Source of the DNA: a virus | Reading direction: 5' to 3' (one strand) | IMG/VR virus record: IMGVR_UViG_3300010396_000027 | Location: 1 to 42,108 of that record | Length of the DNA stretch: 42,108 nt | Shown here: piece after piece, positions 1 through 6,541 of the stretch | Layout: each line of letters starts with the position of its first letter | Position numbering within the stretch: position 1 is the stretch's first letter | The notes under the pieces: model-generated | Database searches by the model: none | What the model was told of the DNA's origin: nothing | Seen by the model: the letters and a program-made list of their open reading frames with translations, nothing else | Position numbers and translations under genes: made by a program

Positions 1-123
1 ACACCGGCAAGGACATCAGCCGCGGCCAACGTGGCTCGAGCGAGAAGGTCGGTGACGTCGACCTCGTGTGGCGTCTCGCGTCCGTTGACCGTGACGCCGG
101 CCTCTTCGACGTGATCGCCACCC
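1..123. repeat. 123-bp terminal direct repeat (left copy): circular-assembly overlap
   Basis: The first 123 bases are identical to the last 123 (41986-42108). The repeat lies inside a coding sequence, and joining the copies gives one uninterrupted reading frame for the replicase. That is the signature of a circular or circularly permuted genome assembled to a linear contig, not of a biological terminal repeat. Collapsing the repeat gives a circle of about 41,985 bp. Confidence 0.93.
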
Positions 124-545
124 ACCGGCGCATCACGTGGGCGCCCGACAAGTTCCAGATCGTCCGACACGACGAACCCCTCGCCCACAAGCTCGCGAGC
201 AGTGAGACGTGGCCGGGTGGCACGAGCGAGATCGCGGCCGAGCTCGACGCTCTCGACGTGCCTATCGACGCGCCGACGCGGGTCGCTCAAGCGGCTCTGA
301 AGAAGGCCGGTGGTGGGCGTCGTCGGCAGCTGGTCGTGGCGGCCATGAAGTGGCGTCAGGAACGCGGAACCGCGCGGGGAACCACACGGACAGTGAACAG
401 CGGAACCGAGTCGCCAGAAAACGTGCTGACCAGGAACGGAACCGCTGCGGAACCGCCGGAACCGCATATCGAGTCCAACCCGGTGTTCCCACCACCAATA
501 GGTGGGAACCACCGGGACCGCCCCTCGGCAGAAGACCTCATCTGA
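1..545 (+). CDS. Primase-polymerase/helicase replicase, C-terminal part (5' end lies at the right end of the window)
   Basis: This is the 3' end of the gene that starts at 40473; codons here begin at positions 3, 6, 9 and so on, and the stop TGA is at 543-545. Joined across the circle the protein is about 685 residues. This part holds the end of the RecA/KaiC-like ATPase core (a WRLAS strand near position 70) followed by a probably flexible, Arg/Pro-rich tail from about position 290 (repeated N/E/P-rich stretches), typical of a partner-binding or DNA-binding tail in phage replication helicases. The stop overlaps the next start as TGATG, so the downstream nuclease is translationally coupled. 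Assignment rests on the N-terminal and Walker motifs described at 40473. Confidence 0.85.
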   Translation, partial: TGKDISRGQRGSSEKVGDVDLVWRLASVDRDAGLFDVIATHRRITWAPDKFQIVRHDEPLAHKLASSETWPGGTSEIAAELDALDVPIDAPTRVAQAALKKAGGGRRRQLVVAAMKWRQERGTARGTTRTVNSGTESPENVLTRNGTAAEPPEPHIESNPVFPPPIGGNHRDRPSAEDLI

Positions 546-1012
546 TGTCCCGCGCACGTGCCAAAGGCACTCGATGGGAGACCGAGCTCCTCACCCGACT
601 CCGCGCCGTCTGGCCCCACGCCGAACGCGCACCCCTGCGCGGCTCGAACGACCGCGGCGACTACACCGCCTGCAACCAATGGCTCCTCGAAGCCAAATCG
701 ACCACCACCCCCCGCTTCCTCGAATGGGCACGTACCGCGCGTCGCAAAGCTGCCGGCGACCCCTGGGCCGTCCTCTGGCACGGCGACCGACGCAGCGACC
801 TCGGCCAACCCCTCGTCCTCGTCGACCTCGACACCTTCCTCGATCTCGCCGCACACGAAATGGCTGCACCCCGAATCGTTCTCCCCGCACCGACCGCAGA
901 CACGGCCGCACGCGGGGACGCGCGGCCGGCGGCGCCGAACGGACACGACGAGGCACCACCCGTCGCCGACGTTCCGCCGCCGGCCGCCACCCTCAACGAG
1001 ACCACCGCATGA
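545..1012 (+). CDS. PD-(D/E)XK nuclease, Holliday-junction-resolvase-like
   Basis: 155 residues beginning MSRARAKGTRWE. It has the layout of archaeal Hjc/phage resolvase-like PD-(D/E)XK nucleases: an early KGTRWE glutamate (about residue 12), a GSNDRGD aspartate (about residue 48) and a LEAK E-x-K motif (about residues 58-61), then an alpha-helical segment WARTARRKAAG. The C-terminal 40 residues are Ala/Pro-rich and probably disordered. It overlaps the replicase stop as TGATG, so it is probably made with it to process replication or recombination junctions. An alternative is a generic VRR-NUC or RecB-family nuclease; the fold assignment is firmer than the substrate. Confidence 0.75.
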   Translation: MSRARAKGTRWETELLTRLRAVWPHAERAPLRGSNDRGDYTACNQWLLEAKSTTTPRFLEWARTARRKAAGDPWAVLWHGDRRSDLGQPLVLVDLDTFLDLAAHEMAAPRIVLPAPTADTAARGDARPAAPNGHDEAPPVADVPPPAATLNETTA

Positions 1013-1233
1013 CCCAACACGAGTACGTCCCCGCAACACGACTCCGCCCCGGCGACACGCTCTACGCCTGCGGCACCACATGCGACCTCGACGACGTCAA
1101 CACACGCACTGATCACGTCGAGCTCCGCACCAACTGTCGATGCTTCCGCGTGCCCCTCACCACGCGCTTCAAGCGCGTCGTCCGCTCCCGACGCATCCAG
1201 ATGGGCCGCCGCGCCACACGAGGTGCACGATGA
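1009..1233 (+). CDS. Small hypothetical protein, 74 aa
   Basis: Starts at ATG 1009, overlapping the previous stop as ATGA. The product is basic, with three cysteines (YACGTTC and TNCRCF regions) and an Arg-rich C terminus (RSRRIQMGRR). The phrase RLRPGDTLYACG resembles small beta-barrel folds in some phage proteins, but I recognise no family. Its position between the nuclease and the methyltransferase makes a DNA-metabolism accessory plausible only by context. Confidence 0.65.
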   Translation: MTQHEYVPATRLRPGDTLYACGTTCDLDDVNTRTDHVELRTNCRCFRVPLTTRFKRVVRSRRIQMGRRATRGAR

Positions 1234-1496
1234 CGATCCTCGACGACGACATCGCGATCTTCCGACTCGCGATCGAAACCGAAGACCTCACACGCGCCGA
1301 ACGTGCCGCGCTCGAACGCTCCGCGAAACGACTCACCCGCAAATGGAACACGCGAGCGCGCGGCGGATTCGGCAAACCATCACTCGCCGAACGTCGCAAG
1401 CGTGGACGCATCGACCTCGTTGCCGAGCTCCACGGAGAAGGCGTACCGCTCGAGTGGTGGCCCGACGAAGACGCGCCCCAGGAGGCCACCGCGTGA
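1230..1496 (+). CDS. Small hypothetical protein, 88 aa
   Basis: ATG at 1230 overlaps the previous stop (ATGA). The product has an acidic N terminus (MTILDDDIAIF), a helical and charged middle (TRAERAALERSAKRLTRKW) and an acidic C terminus. No family recognised. Third-position GC is very high in this frame, supporting coding. It is coupled to the downstream cytosine methyltransferase through the sequence GTGATG at 1493-1498. Confidence 0.65.
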   Translation: MTILDDDIAIFRLAIETEDLTRAERAALERSAKRLTRKWNTRARGGFGKPSLAERRKRGRIDLVAELHGEGVPLEWWPDEDAPQEATA

Positions 1497-2230
1497 TGTC
1501 TCGCTCTACCGACGTAAACCCGCGGCCGCGATTGCTCGACCTGTTCTGCGGCGCGGGCGGCGCGGCGATGGGCTACCACCGCGCGGGCTTCGATGTTGTC
1601 GGTGTCGATCTCTCGCCGCAGCCGAACTATCCGTTCGAGTTTCACCAGGGCGACGCGCTCGAGGCCCTCGACGGTTGCCTCTCTGGACTTTTCGAGCGCG
1701 ATTTCGACGTGATCCACGCCTCGCCGCCGTGTCAGGACTACGTGCAGTGGAACAACCTGAACGCGGTCAAATGGGGTAACCGCGTCGAGCACCCCAGGCT
1801 TATCGGCCCCGTTCGAGAACGTCTGCGCGACATCGGACTCCCATACGTGATCGAGAACGTGGTGGGCTCGGAGCTCGATCAGCCGACGATGCTCTGCGGG
1901 TCCATGTTCGGGCTCAACGTGCGGCGTCATCGCCTCTTCGAGTCGAGCATGCTCCTGATGAGGCCGCAGCGTTGTCGGCACACACGCAGGGAGATCGCCG
2001 TTTACGGGAAGCTCGACGGCCGGCGTATTTGGACGCGCGTCGACGGCAGTGAAGTACGCGCAGCCCGCACGATCGAGCAAGCACGTGAGGCAATGGGCAT
2101 CGACTGGATGACGTGGGACGAGATCAAGGAAGCGATCCCACCCGCGTACACGCAGTTCCTCGGCGAGCAGTTCGTTGAAGCTGTCGCTTCTCCGTCGTGC
2201 CGACGCGCGACGCGTTGTGCGAGCCGCTGA
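1496..2230 (+). CDS. DNA (cytosine-C5) methyltransferase
   Basis: 244 residues with ordered C5-methyltransferase motifs: motif I LLDLFCGAGGAAMGY (residues 13-27, AdoMet binding), motif IV SPPCQ with catalytic Cys79, motif VI IENV (119-122) and motif VIII RRHRLFES (143-150). The target-recognition region is short, as in small phage enzymes. GGAGG at 1481-1485 lies upstream of ATG 1496; GTG 1493 in frame is an alternative. It would methylate phage DNA to evade host restriction, or act as an orphan regulatory enzyme; no cognate restriction gene is visible. The last ~12 codons overlap the next reading frame and look less conserved. Confidence 0.88.
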   Translation: MSRSTDVNPRPRLLDLFCGAGGAAMGYHRAGFDVVGVDLSPQPNYPFEFHQGDALEALDGCLSGLFERDFDVIHASPPCQDYVQWNNLNAVKWGNRVEHPRLIGPVRERLRDIGLPYVIENVVGSELDQPTMLCGSMFGLNVRRHRLFESSMLLMRPQRCRHTRREIAVYGKLDGRRIWTRVDGSEVRAARTIEQAREAMGIDWMTWDEIKEAIPPAYTQFLGEQFVEAVASPSCRRATRCASR

Positions 2231-2426
2231 CGTGGTTCGTGCCACTCCCGGACGGCGGCTGCTGCTATCTCCAAGAGGGCGACGCGCCCGAGGATCACAG
2301 GCGTTGGAGACGCTTGTCGCGGCGATGCGTCGCCAGTACCCGATGGCCGAGAAGTCGATGTCACCGGAAGTGCTCGCCGCGTTCAACGATGCCGAACGCA
2401 CACTCGGGAAGCAGCCGCGGGTATGA
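2197..2426 (+). pseudogene. Probable ~76-aa small gene read in two frames (apparent frameshift near 2300)
   Basis: Codon use supports one frame from GTG 2197 to about 2300 (third positions almost all G/C; product begins VPTRDALCEPLTWFV) and a different frame from TTG 2304 to the stop at 2424-2426 (ETLVAAMRRQYPMAEKSMSP and on). A single -1 shift near 2300 joins them into one ~76-residue protein. The first frame read straight on gives an unlikely Arg-rich stretch. Possible explanations are a one-base assembly error, a broken gene, or two separate tiny ORFs with the second starting at TTG 2304 or ATG 2325. No slippery heptamer is visible. Function unknown. Confidence 0.45.
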
Positions 2427-2485
2427 ACCGCTGGGTCAACCTCCAACTGCACGTCTCTGTACAGGGAGAGGACGACAAGCCATGA
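2423..2485 (+). CDS. 20-residue coupled micro-ORF
   Basis: MNRWVNLQLHVSVQGEDDKP. Its ATG overlaps the preceding stop as ATGA (2423-2426), and its TGA overlaps the next start as ATGA (2482-2485), so it exactly bridges the gap between two genes. Third codon positions are mostly G/C. It may encode a real micropeptide, or serve to keep ribosomes moving for translational coupling. Confidence 0.45.
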   Translation: MNRWVNLQLHVSVQGEDDKP

Positions 2486-2679
2486 GCGTGAGTCAGCCCG
2501 GTCCACTGTCACCCGTTCCGGAGCCGTTCTGGCACCGCTCATGGCGCACGCTGTGGCGGTGGCGTCCCGAGTGCATCGAGCACGGCAAGCGGTTCGCTTC
2601 GCGTGACGAGTTCGATCTGCACTACCGCCTTCGCCACTTGGCGGCTGTTCAGGGAGAGCAGGAGACACCGCGGCAATGA
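2482..2679 (+). CDS. Small hypothetical protein, 65 aa
   Basis: ATG 2482 is preceded by GGGAGAGGA at about 2464-2472. The product carries a Trp/Arg-rich segment (HRSWRTLWRWRPE) followed by C-x3-H and H-x3-H-like residues (ECIEHGK, DLHYRLRHL), possibly a small zinc-binding module similar to phage zinc-finger-like peptides. It overlaps the N6-methyltransferase start as ATGA. No function assigned. Confidence 0.6.
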   Translation: MSVSQPGPLSPVPEPFWHRSWRTLWRWRPECIEHGKRFASRDEFDLHYRLRHLAAVQGEQETPRQ

Positions 2680-3188
2680 GCTTGAGCGCGCATCAATCTC
2701 CGGTACGAGGAGCATCCGACGACTGGCTGACGCCGCCCGAGATCATCGAGGCCGTGGGGCCGTTCGACCTCGATCCGTGTGCGTCCGTAGCGCAGCCGTG
2801 GGCGACCGCACAGACGCAGTGGACCATCGAGGACGATGGGATGGCGCGCGACTGGTTCGGGTTCGTGTGGTGCAACCCGCCGTTCGGTCCGCTCGCTGAG
2901 CGTTGGATCTCGCGGCTCGCTGACCACGGCAACGGCATCGCGCTCGTCCCGGCCCGCACCGAGACGCGCTGGTTCGTCCGCGAGATATGGGAGCGCGCGA
3001 CGTGCCTCCTGTTCCTACATGGACGGCCGCACTTCCATCGTCCGGTGACGGGCGAGCGCGCGCCATTCAACAGCGGCGCTCCCATAGTCCTCATCGGGTA
3101 CGGGCAACGCGCGGCGCTACGACTCGCAGGATGTGACCTCGCCAGTTCGTTCGTCTCGTTGGCGGGGTGTGAGGAAGGAACACCATGA
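2676..3188 (+). CDS. Phage DNA N6-adenine methyltransferase (Dam-like)
   Basis: 170 residues matching the layout of the phage N-6-adenine-methyltransferase family: DDWLTPPEI near the N terminus (15-23), DLDPCAS (31-37) and the catalytic CNPPFG (66-71), followed by a segment ALVPARTETRWF. It transfers methyl to adenine N6 in DNA. It lies two genes after a C5-methyltransferase, so the phage carries two independent modification activities. The start overlaps the previous stop (ATGA). The specificity cannot be read from the sequence. Confidence 0.87.
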   Translation: MSLSAHQSPVRGASDDWLTPPEIIEAVGPFDLDPCASVAQPWATAQTQWTIEDDGMARDWFGFVWCNPPFGPLAERWISRLADHGNGIALVPARTETRWFVREIWERATCLLFLHGRPHFHRPVTGERAPFNSGAPIVLIGYGQRAALRLAGCDLASSFVSLAGCEEGTP

Positions 3189-3739
3189 GCAGCCCCGAGA
3201 TGAGTCACGAAGAAGTCGGTCGGTTGAGGTGGCCCTGGCTGACGGTCACTTGGAACTGTCGCCACGACGCACACGAACTGTGCCCCGGCTATGAGGTCGA
3301 AGGTGAGTGCCGTTGCTTGTGCCACCACCCGAAGTGCGCGCCGAATACGAAGGGACGTGGGCCGATGAGCGCTGAGCCTTCTGTGGACTCACCCACACCC
3401 CTAAGCCCCGACGACGAGATCGCGGATGTGATCCTCGCGTCGTTGGCGCGCGGCGAGATGATCGGCAACGGACAGGCACAGCCGCTCGCGGGCCGTCTCG
3501 CGCGATCGTTGCTCGCCGCGCGTTCTGAGGTTGTTGCACTCCGTACAGCACTCGCCGAACTCGCGAACTACGACGAAGGCTGCATCGCTCACGGTCCTGA
3601 GTGCGAGCATGGCTGCTTGTTCTGCGAGACGCCGTGGCCGTACGACTGGAAGAACGGGACGCGCATCGAGAAGCACGCTGACAACTGCGATCTCGTTGCG
3701 GCTCGCGCGGTCTTGTCTTCTACCGAAGGAGCGAAATGA
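3185..3739 (+). CDS. Cysteine-rich hypothetical protein, 184 aa
   Basis: Two Cys/His clusters flank a helical middle. The N-terminal one (TWNCRHDAHELCPGY ... CRCLCHHPKCAP) resembles a small zinc-binding module. The C-terminal one (EGCIAHGPECEHGCLFCETPW ... HADNCD) contains C-x4-C-x3-C-x2-C spacing. The middle (about residues 75-125) is Ala/Leu-rich and helical. An internal ATG after residue 60 (MSAEPSVDSPTPLSPDDE) could start a separate, shorter protein; the whole ORF is in frame and coupled at both ends, so I keep the long form. Function unknown. Confidence 0.6.
   Translation: MSSPEMSHEEVGRLRWPWLTVTWNCRHDAHELCPGYEVEGECRCLCHHPKCAPNTKGRGPMSAEPSVDSPTPLSPDDEIADVILASLARGEMIGNGQAQPLAGRLARSLLAARSEVVALRTALAELANYDEGCIAHGPECEHGCLFCETPWPYDWKNGTRIEKHADNCDLVAARAVLSSTEGAK
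3719..3732 (+). promoter_or_regulatory. Duplicated 14-bp ribosome-binding segment, copy 1
   Basis: TCTACCGAAGGAGC, containing the GAAGGAG ribosome-binding site of the RNA ligase (ATG 3736). The same 14 bases recur at 4279-4292 just after the RNA ligase, so both genes in this stretch end in Ser/Ala-Ser-Thr-Glu-Gly-Ala. Confidence 0.6.
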
Positions 3740-4296
3740 GAAAAATCCCGACGCTGTTCGTTCGCGACGAGGCCACGAACCGCCGCTACGTGAAGAACGA
3801 AGTCACGCCTGGCTGCGAATGGGTGCTCGCCGGTGAAGGCATCGCAACACGGAAGTACGACGGGACGTGCGTCGCGATCAACGAAGACGGCGAGTGGATG
3901 GCGCGGCGCGAAGTGAAGGCGGGCAAGGGCGCGCCTGAGAACTTCGTCCTGATCGAGCACGACGACGTGACGGGAAAGTCGGTCGGTTGGGAGCCCGCAG
4001 AGCAGAGCGGCTTCTACAAGTGGCTTCAAGAGGCCCTCGGCAACCCGTACGAGCGGCGCTATGAGGACTCCTACGAACTGTGCGGCCCGAAGGTCAACGG
4101 CAACCCGGAGAAGTTGGACAAGCACGAACTGATCCGCCACGCCGACGCTGAAGAACTCGACGCACCACGCGACTTCGACGGCCTCGCAACGTGGCTTCAC
4201 TCGCACTCTTTCGAGGGCATCGTCTGGCATCACCCTGATGGCCGCATGGTGAAGTTGAAGAAGCGCGACTTTCCCGCGTCTACCGAAGGAGCATGA
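3736..4296 (+). CDS. Compact RNA ligase (covalent nucleotidyltransferase)
   Basis: 186 residues with ordered ligase motifs: motif I RKYDGT with presumed AMP-accepting Lys40, motif III-like YELCGPKVNGN (113-122), motif IV EGIVW (160-164) and motif V VKLKKRDF (172-179). This matches the small RNA-ligase family seen in many phages (RNA ligase 1-like, DUF5565 type) rather than DNA ligases, which carry an OB domain absent here. Likely role: ATP-dependent repair of nicked RNA, such as tRNA cut by host anticodon nucleases. No polynucleotide kinase partner is visible. Strong GAAGGAG site before ATG 3736. The ligase motifs are clear; RNA as substrate is inferred from family resemblance. Confidence 0.8.
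   Translation: MRKIPTLFVRDEATNRRYVKNEVTPGCEWVLAGEGIATRKYDGTCVAINEDGEWMARREVKAGKGAPENFVLIEHDDVTGKSVGWEPAEQSGFYKWLQEALGNPYERRYEDSYELCGPKVNGNPEKLDKHELIRHADAEELDAPRDFDGLATWLHSHSFEGIVWHHPDGRMVKLKKRDFPASTEGA
4279..4292 (+). promoter_or_regulatory. Duplicated 14-bp ribosome-binding segment, copy 2
   Basis: Exact copy of 3719-3732. Its GGAG is seven bases before ATG 4299 but only one base before ATG 4293, which decides the start of the next gene in favour of 4299. Confidence 0.6.
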
Positions 4297-4298
4297 AC

Positions 4299-4445
4299 AT
4301 GGCAGCGGAATCGACACCGAAAGCTGTGGTGGAGACGATCGGCGATTACCTCGCGATGAAGGGCGACCCGCAATGTGAGGGCATCGTGGTTCGACTTGTC
4401 GAGCACCTGGAGGACGCGGGTTACATCGCGTGGGGGCTCCGCTGA
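4299..4445 (+). CDS. Small hypothetical protein, 48 aa
   Basis: Acidic, mostly helical product starting MAAESTPKAVVETIGDYLAM, with GDPQCEGIVVRLVEHLEDAGY following. Start chosen by the GAAGGAG at 4285-4291. No family recognised. Confidence 0.55.
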   Translation: MAAESTPKAVVETIGDYLAMKGDPQCEGIVVRLVEHLEDAGYIAWGLR

Positions 4446-4464
4446 TGACGCCCTCCTCGGTCGC

Positions 4465-4626
4465 GTGTTGCGGCGGTTCATCTACGACCACGGTCGCCAT
4501 GAGTCGGAGAACCCGTTCGTCTCACTGAAGTGGGGCGAGCTGCTCATCGACGGACGGATCGATGTAACCGACCCCGAACAAGCCGCCCTGGAACGCGTGT
4601 GGAGGTCGATTCCCGATGGCGTCTGA
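4465..4626 (+). CDS. Small hypothetical protein, about 53 aa, start uncertain
   Basis: The frame ending at 4626 is clearly coding (RRFIYDHGRHESENPFVSLK, then WGELLIDGRIDVTDPEQAA). No good ribosome-binding site was found. Candidate starts are GTG 4465, TTG 4468 or the far-upstream GTG 4375. The sequence just upstream of 4465 (SADDALLGRV) also looks coding, so the true start may be further upstream or non-standard. The stop overlaps the next gene. Confidence 0.5.
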   Translation: MLRRFIYDHGRHESENPFVSLKWGELLIDGRIDVTDPEQAALERVWRSIPDGV

Positions 4627-4852
4627 CCCCTTTAGGAGTACAGGAAACCCGCGGCCACTCGATGACTTCGATTTGGGACGCGCGCTCGTGAGCGTCGTCT
4701 GCGAGGAACAATCCGCCGCAGCGTGCGATCCGTTGTTCGCGGAGGTGTTGGGTCGGAACATGCGTGCCCCTCTCACAAAGGCAGCGAAGGTCGTCGCGGA
4801 GCTGGCCGAAGCGGTACGCGAGTTGCGAGTAGAGAGCGAGGGTTTGGGGTGA
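4616..4852 (+). CDS. Small hypothetical protein, 78 aa
   Basis: Starts MASDPFRSTGNPRPLDDFDL and ends with a helix rich in Ala, Glu and Val (KVVAELAEAVRELRVESEGL) that could form a coiled coil. Overlaps the previous gene by 11 bases and the next start as GTGA. Function unknown. Confidence 0.6.
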   Translation: MASDPFRSTGNPRPLDDFDLGRALVSVVCEEQSAAACDPLFAEVLGRNMRAPLTKAAKVVAELAEAVRELRVESEGLG

Positions 4853-5070
4853 GCGACGAGCGAGCGTGGGAAGTCGCAGCGGATATCGCGCAGAGCCGAT
4901 CCATCTCATTGGCAGAGGGCGCCGCGGTGATGGTTCGTGCGGCGCGCGAGATGGAGACGGCACACCGCGACCTGACCCGCATCCTGGTGAGCGCGGCCAC
5001 CGCGTTTGCGGCGGTGATGGCCCGTCGTCGGCGGCGTCCCTGGAAGGCAAACAAGAGGAGTTATGGGTGA
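4849..5070 (+). CDS. Small helical hypothetical protein, 73 aa
   Basis: Starts at GTG 4849 (GTGA overlap). An acidic, amphipathic helical N-terminal part (SDERAWEVAADIAQSRSISL) is followed by a small-residue helix (SAATAFAAVMA) and a run of five arginines near the end, a pattern of nucleic-acid-binding or membrane-edge peptides. No family recognised. Confidence 0.55.
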   Translation: MSDERAWEVAADIAQSRSISLAEGAAVMVRAAREMETAHRDLTRILVSAATAFAAVMARRRRRPWKANKRSYG

Positions 5071-5114
5071 CGGTGACCGAAGATCGGGCAGAGAGCATCG
5101 AGGAGGCAGCGTGA
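5067..5114 (+). CDS. 15-residue coupled micro-ORF
   Basis: VTVTEDRAESIEEAA. GTG 5067 overlaps the previous stop as GTGA, has GAGGAG six bases upstream, and its own TGA overlaps GTG 5111 of the next gene. It is positioned exactly like the micro-ORF at 2423-2485. A longer frame starting ATG 5063 also exists for the downstream gene, so this could be a chance ORF inside the ribosome-binding region. Confidence 0.35.
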   Translation: MTVTEDRAESIEEAA

Positions 5115-5719
5115 GCCGGCCGATCATCAGCGACCAGGAGATCGACGCGTGCCTCGACGCACTCGCCGAGCTTCAACAGCGACGTACCGCACGCGTGTTG
5201 AAGCAGGCCGTCGCGCGCAATGCCCGCGGTGGCAGCAGCAAACCTGACGGTTGGCCGCGCGGGAAGGGCTACGACGGCTCAGGCGGACCGTTGAGGATCA
5301 CCGTGGAACCGGACGAGCACGGCGGTCTGGAGTCCCTCGAATGCAACAGTGTGGAGATGGCAGTCATCGCCCGAGATCGGACACAGCGCGACGAGCTCCA
5401 CGACGCGGTAGTAGCCGCAGTGCAGAACCTCAAGCACGCGGCGAGCAACCTCGGCCAGCTGCGGGCGCGCATCGACCAGTTGGAGAACCTCGACTTCGAC
5501 GCCGAGAAAGCCAACGAGCGGAAGTGCCAGGCCATGGCAAGGATCAACGTGCACGAGGACTTCTACAAGCGCCGCGAGATCAACGGTGTCTGGTGGGACC
5601 TGGGATCCTGGGCCTACTCGTTCGCGATCGAGACCGACCGGCTGCCCACGGTGGACGAGTGCCGGGCCCGGAAGGAAGGCCGCAACGTGAAGCGACGCGT
5701 CATCGAGAAGGCGTCGTGA
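5111..5719 (+). CDS. Hypothetical protein with central coiled coil, 202 aa
   Basis: Start set at GTG 5111, preceded by GAGGAGG at 5099-5105; an in-frame ATG at 5063 would add 16 unlikely residues. The N-terminal helix (SDQEIDACLDALAELQQRR) is followed by a basic Gly-rich link, a beta-like segment (LRITVEPDEHGGLESLE), a long heptad-rich helix (QNLKHAASNLGQLRARIDQL) and a C-terminal region with WWDLGSWAYSF and basic residues. No catalytic motif recognised. It sits at the end of the replication operon. Confidence 0.65.
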   Translation: MSRPIISDQEIDACLDALAELQQRRTARVLKQAVARNARGGSSKPDGWPRGKGYDGSGGPLRITVEPDEHGGLESLECNSVEMAVIARDRTQRDELHDAVVAAVQNLKHAASNLGQLRARIDQLENLDFDAEKANERKCQAMARINVHEDFYKRREINGVWWDLGSWAYSFAIETDRLPTVDECRARKEGRNVKRRVIEKAS

Positions 5720-6003
5720 ACACCACGGGCCTCAACAAGAAGGCGCTGCTCGAAGCGAACCGACGCCTCGCGGCCGAGCTCGCACAACGTGACGGCCGCA
5801 ACCGCCCGTCACCCTGGCGCCAGCACCACTCACTCGCTGGCAAGCCCAAGCGCGCCCTCGACCACGATGAAGCAGCAGCCGCAGCGATGGGCACGGGCAA
5901 CGCGAACGAGTACCGATGCGACTGGTGCGGCCGTTGGCACATCGGCAGGCTCGGCGCGAACACGGTGCCGAACCCAGAACGCGCCCGGGAAACAGCACCG
6001 TGA
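5716..6003 (+). CDS. Small protein with C-terminal zinc-knuckle-like motif, 95 aa
   Basis: GTG 5716 overlaps the previous stop (GTGA). The N-terminal helix (LNKKALLEANRRLAAELAQR) is basic; the C-terminal half carries YRCDWCGRWHIGR, a C-x2-C-x3-H cluster seen in many phage proteins encoded next to HNH genes. It is the last gene before the terminator at 6063. Function unknown. Confidence 0.65.
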   Translation: MNTTGLNKKALLEANRRLAAELAQRDGRNRPSPWRQHHSLAGKPKRALDHDEAAAAAMGTGNANEYRCDWCGRWHIGRLGANTVPNPERARETAP

Positions 6004-6062
6004 GGACTGGAGCGGCATTGACGCCAATCCGTCCCACCCGTCAGGTATGTTTTCCCAACGTG

Positions 6063-6096
6063 AAGCGGTGTGCCTTCTGACGGCCACCGCTTTTTT
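6063..6096 (+). terminator. Rho-independent terminator ending the early operon
   Basis: Stem AAGCGGTG (6063-6070) pairs with CACCGCTT (6085-6092); inside it, GCC (6072-6074) pairs with GGC (6082-6084), with one bulged T. A T6 run follows (6091-6096). It lies between the replication operon and the HNH/packaging block, so it probably separates early from late transcription. No convincing promoter is visible in the rest of 6004-6127. Confidence 0.8.
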
Positions 6097-6127
6097 CAAT
6101 TCTCGGCCGGTGAGTCGGAGGTGCAGT

Positions 6128-6475
6128 GTGACCTCTCGACGCGCAAGCCATCGCGGTGTGAGCGCTCGCTTCCGTGGCGACGTCTCGCCCGAAGAGCTAG
6201 TCGGCCGCAACGTCACGGTGGACCCGAGCGGATGCTGGATCTGGGGCGACGATCCCGAGAAGTACGGGAACACGTCCACGCCCGACTTCAAGATCGTCGT
6301 GCACCGGTTCGTCTACGAGACGCTCGTCGGGCCGATCCCCGCCGGCCACCACCTGCACCACAAGTGCGAGGTCAAGGCCTGCTGCAACCCCGACCATCTG
6401 GAGCCGCTGACCCCCGCTGAGCACTCGGCAGCGCACAGGGAATCGCGCGCAGAGTCGATCTCGTCACCGGCCTGA
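6128..6475 (+). CDS. HNH endonuclease (HNH_3-like), copy 1
   Basis: 115 residues. GTG 6128 is preceded by GGAGG at 6117-6121. After a basic N terminus and a GCWIWG segment it carries HRFVYE, then HHLHHKCEVKACCNPDHLEP, the HNH_3-type histidine/cysteine signature of phage HNH nucleases, with AEHSAAH at the end. These enzymes cut DNA and are either homing endonucleases or packaging partners. It is the first of three HNH genes immediately before terminase. Confidence 0.82.
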   Translation: MTSRRASHRGVSARFRGDVSPEELVGRNVTVDPSGCWIWGDDPEKYGNTSTPDFKIVVHRFVYETLVGPIPAGHHLHHKCEVKACCNPDHLEPLTPAEHSAAHRESRAESISSPA

Positions 6476-6541
6476 GCCACGTGCTCGACCACTCTCTGCG
6501 TTCCAGGCCGTGAGCACGGGCAACAACCCACGCAGCGCCTG

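Noticed and set aside
1-123. True terminal redundancy or transposon terminal repeat
   Set aside because: The repeat lies inside one continuous gene and its joining restores it; best explained as assembly overlap of a circular or permuted molecule.
1169-2668. Long open frame on the minus strand opposite the cytosine methyltransferase
   Set aside because: The protein is Arg/Ala/Pro-rich shadow sequence opposite a gene with clear enzyme motifs; no start signal.
6016-6054. Promoter with TTGACG (from 6017) and TATGTT in the 6004-6127 gap
   Set aside because: Spacing between the two boxes is about 22 bases, too long for a standard promoter.
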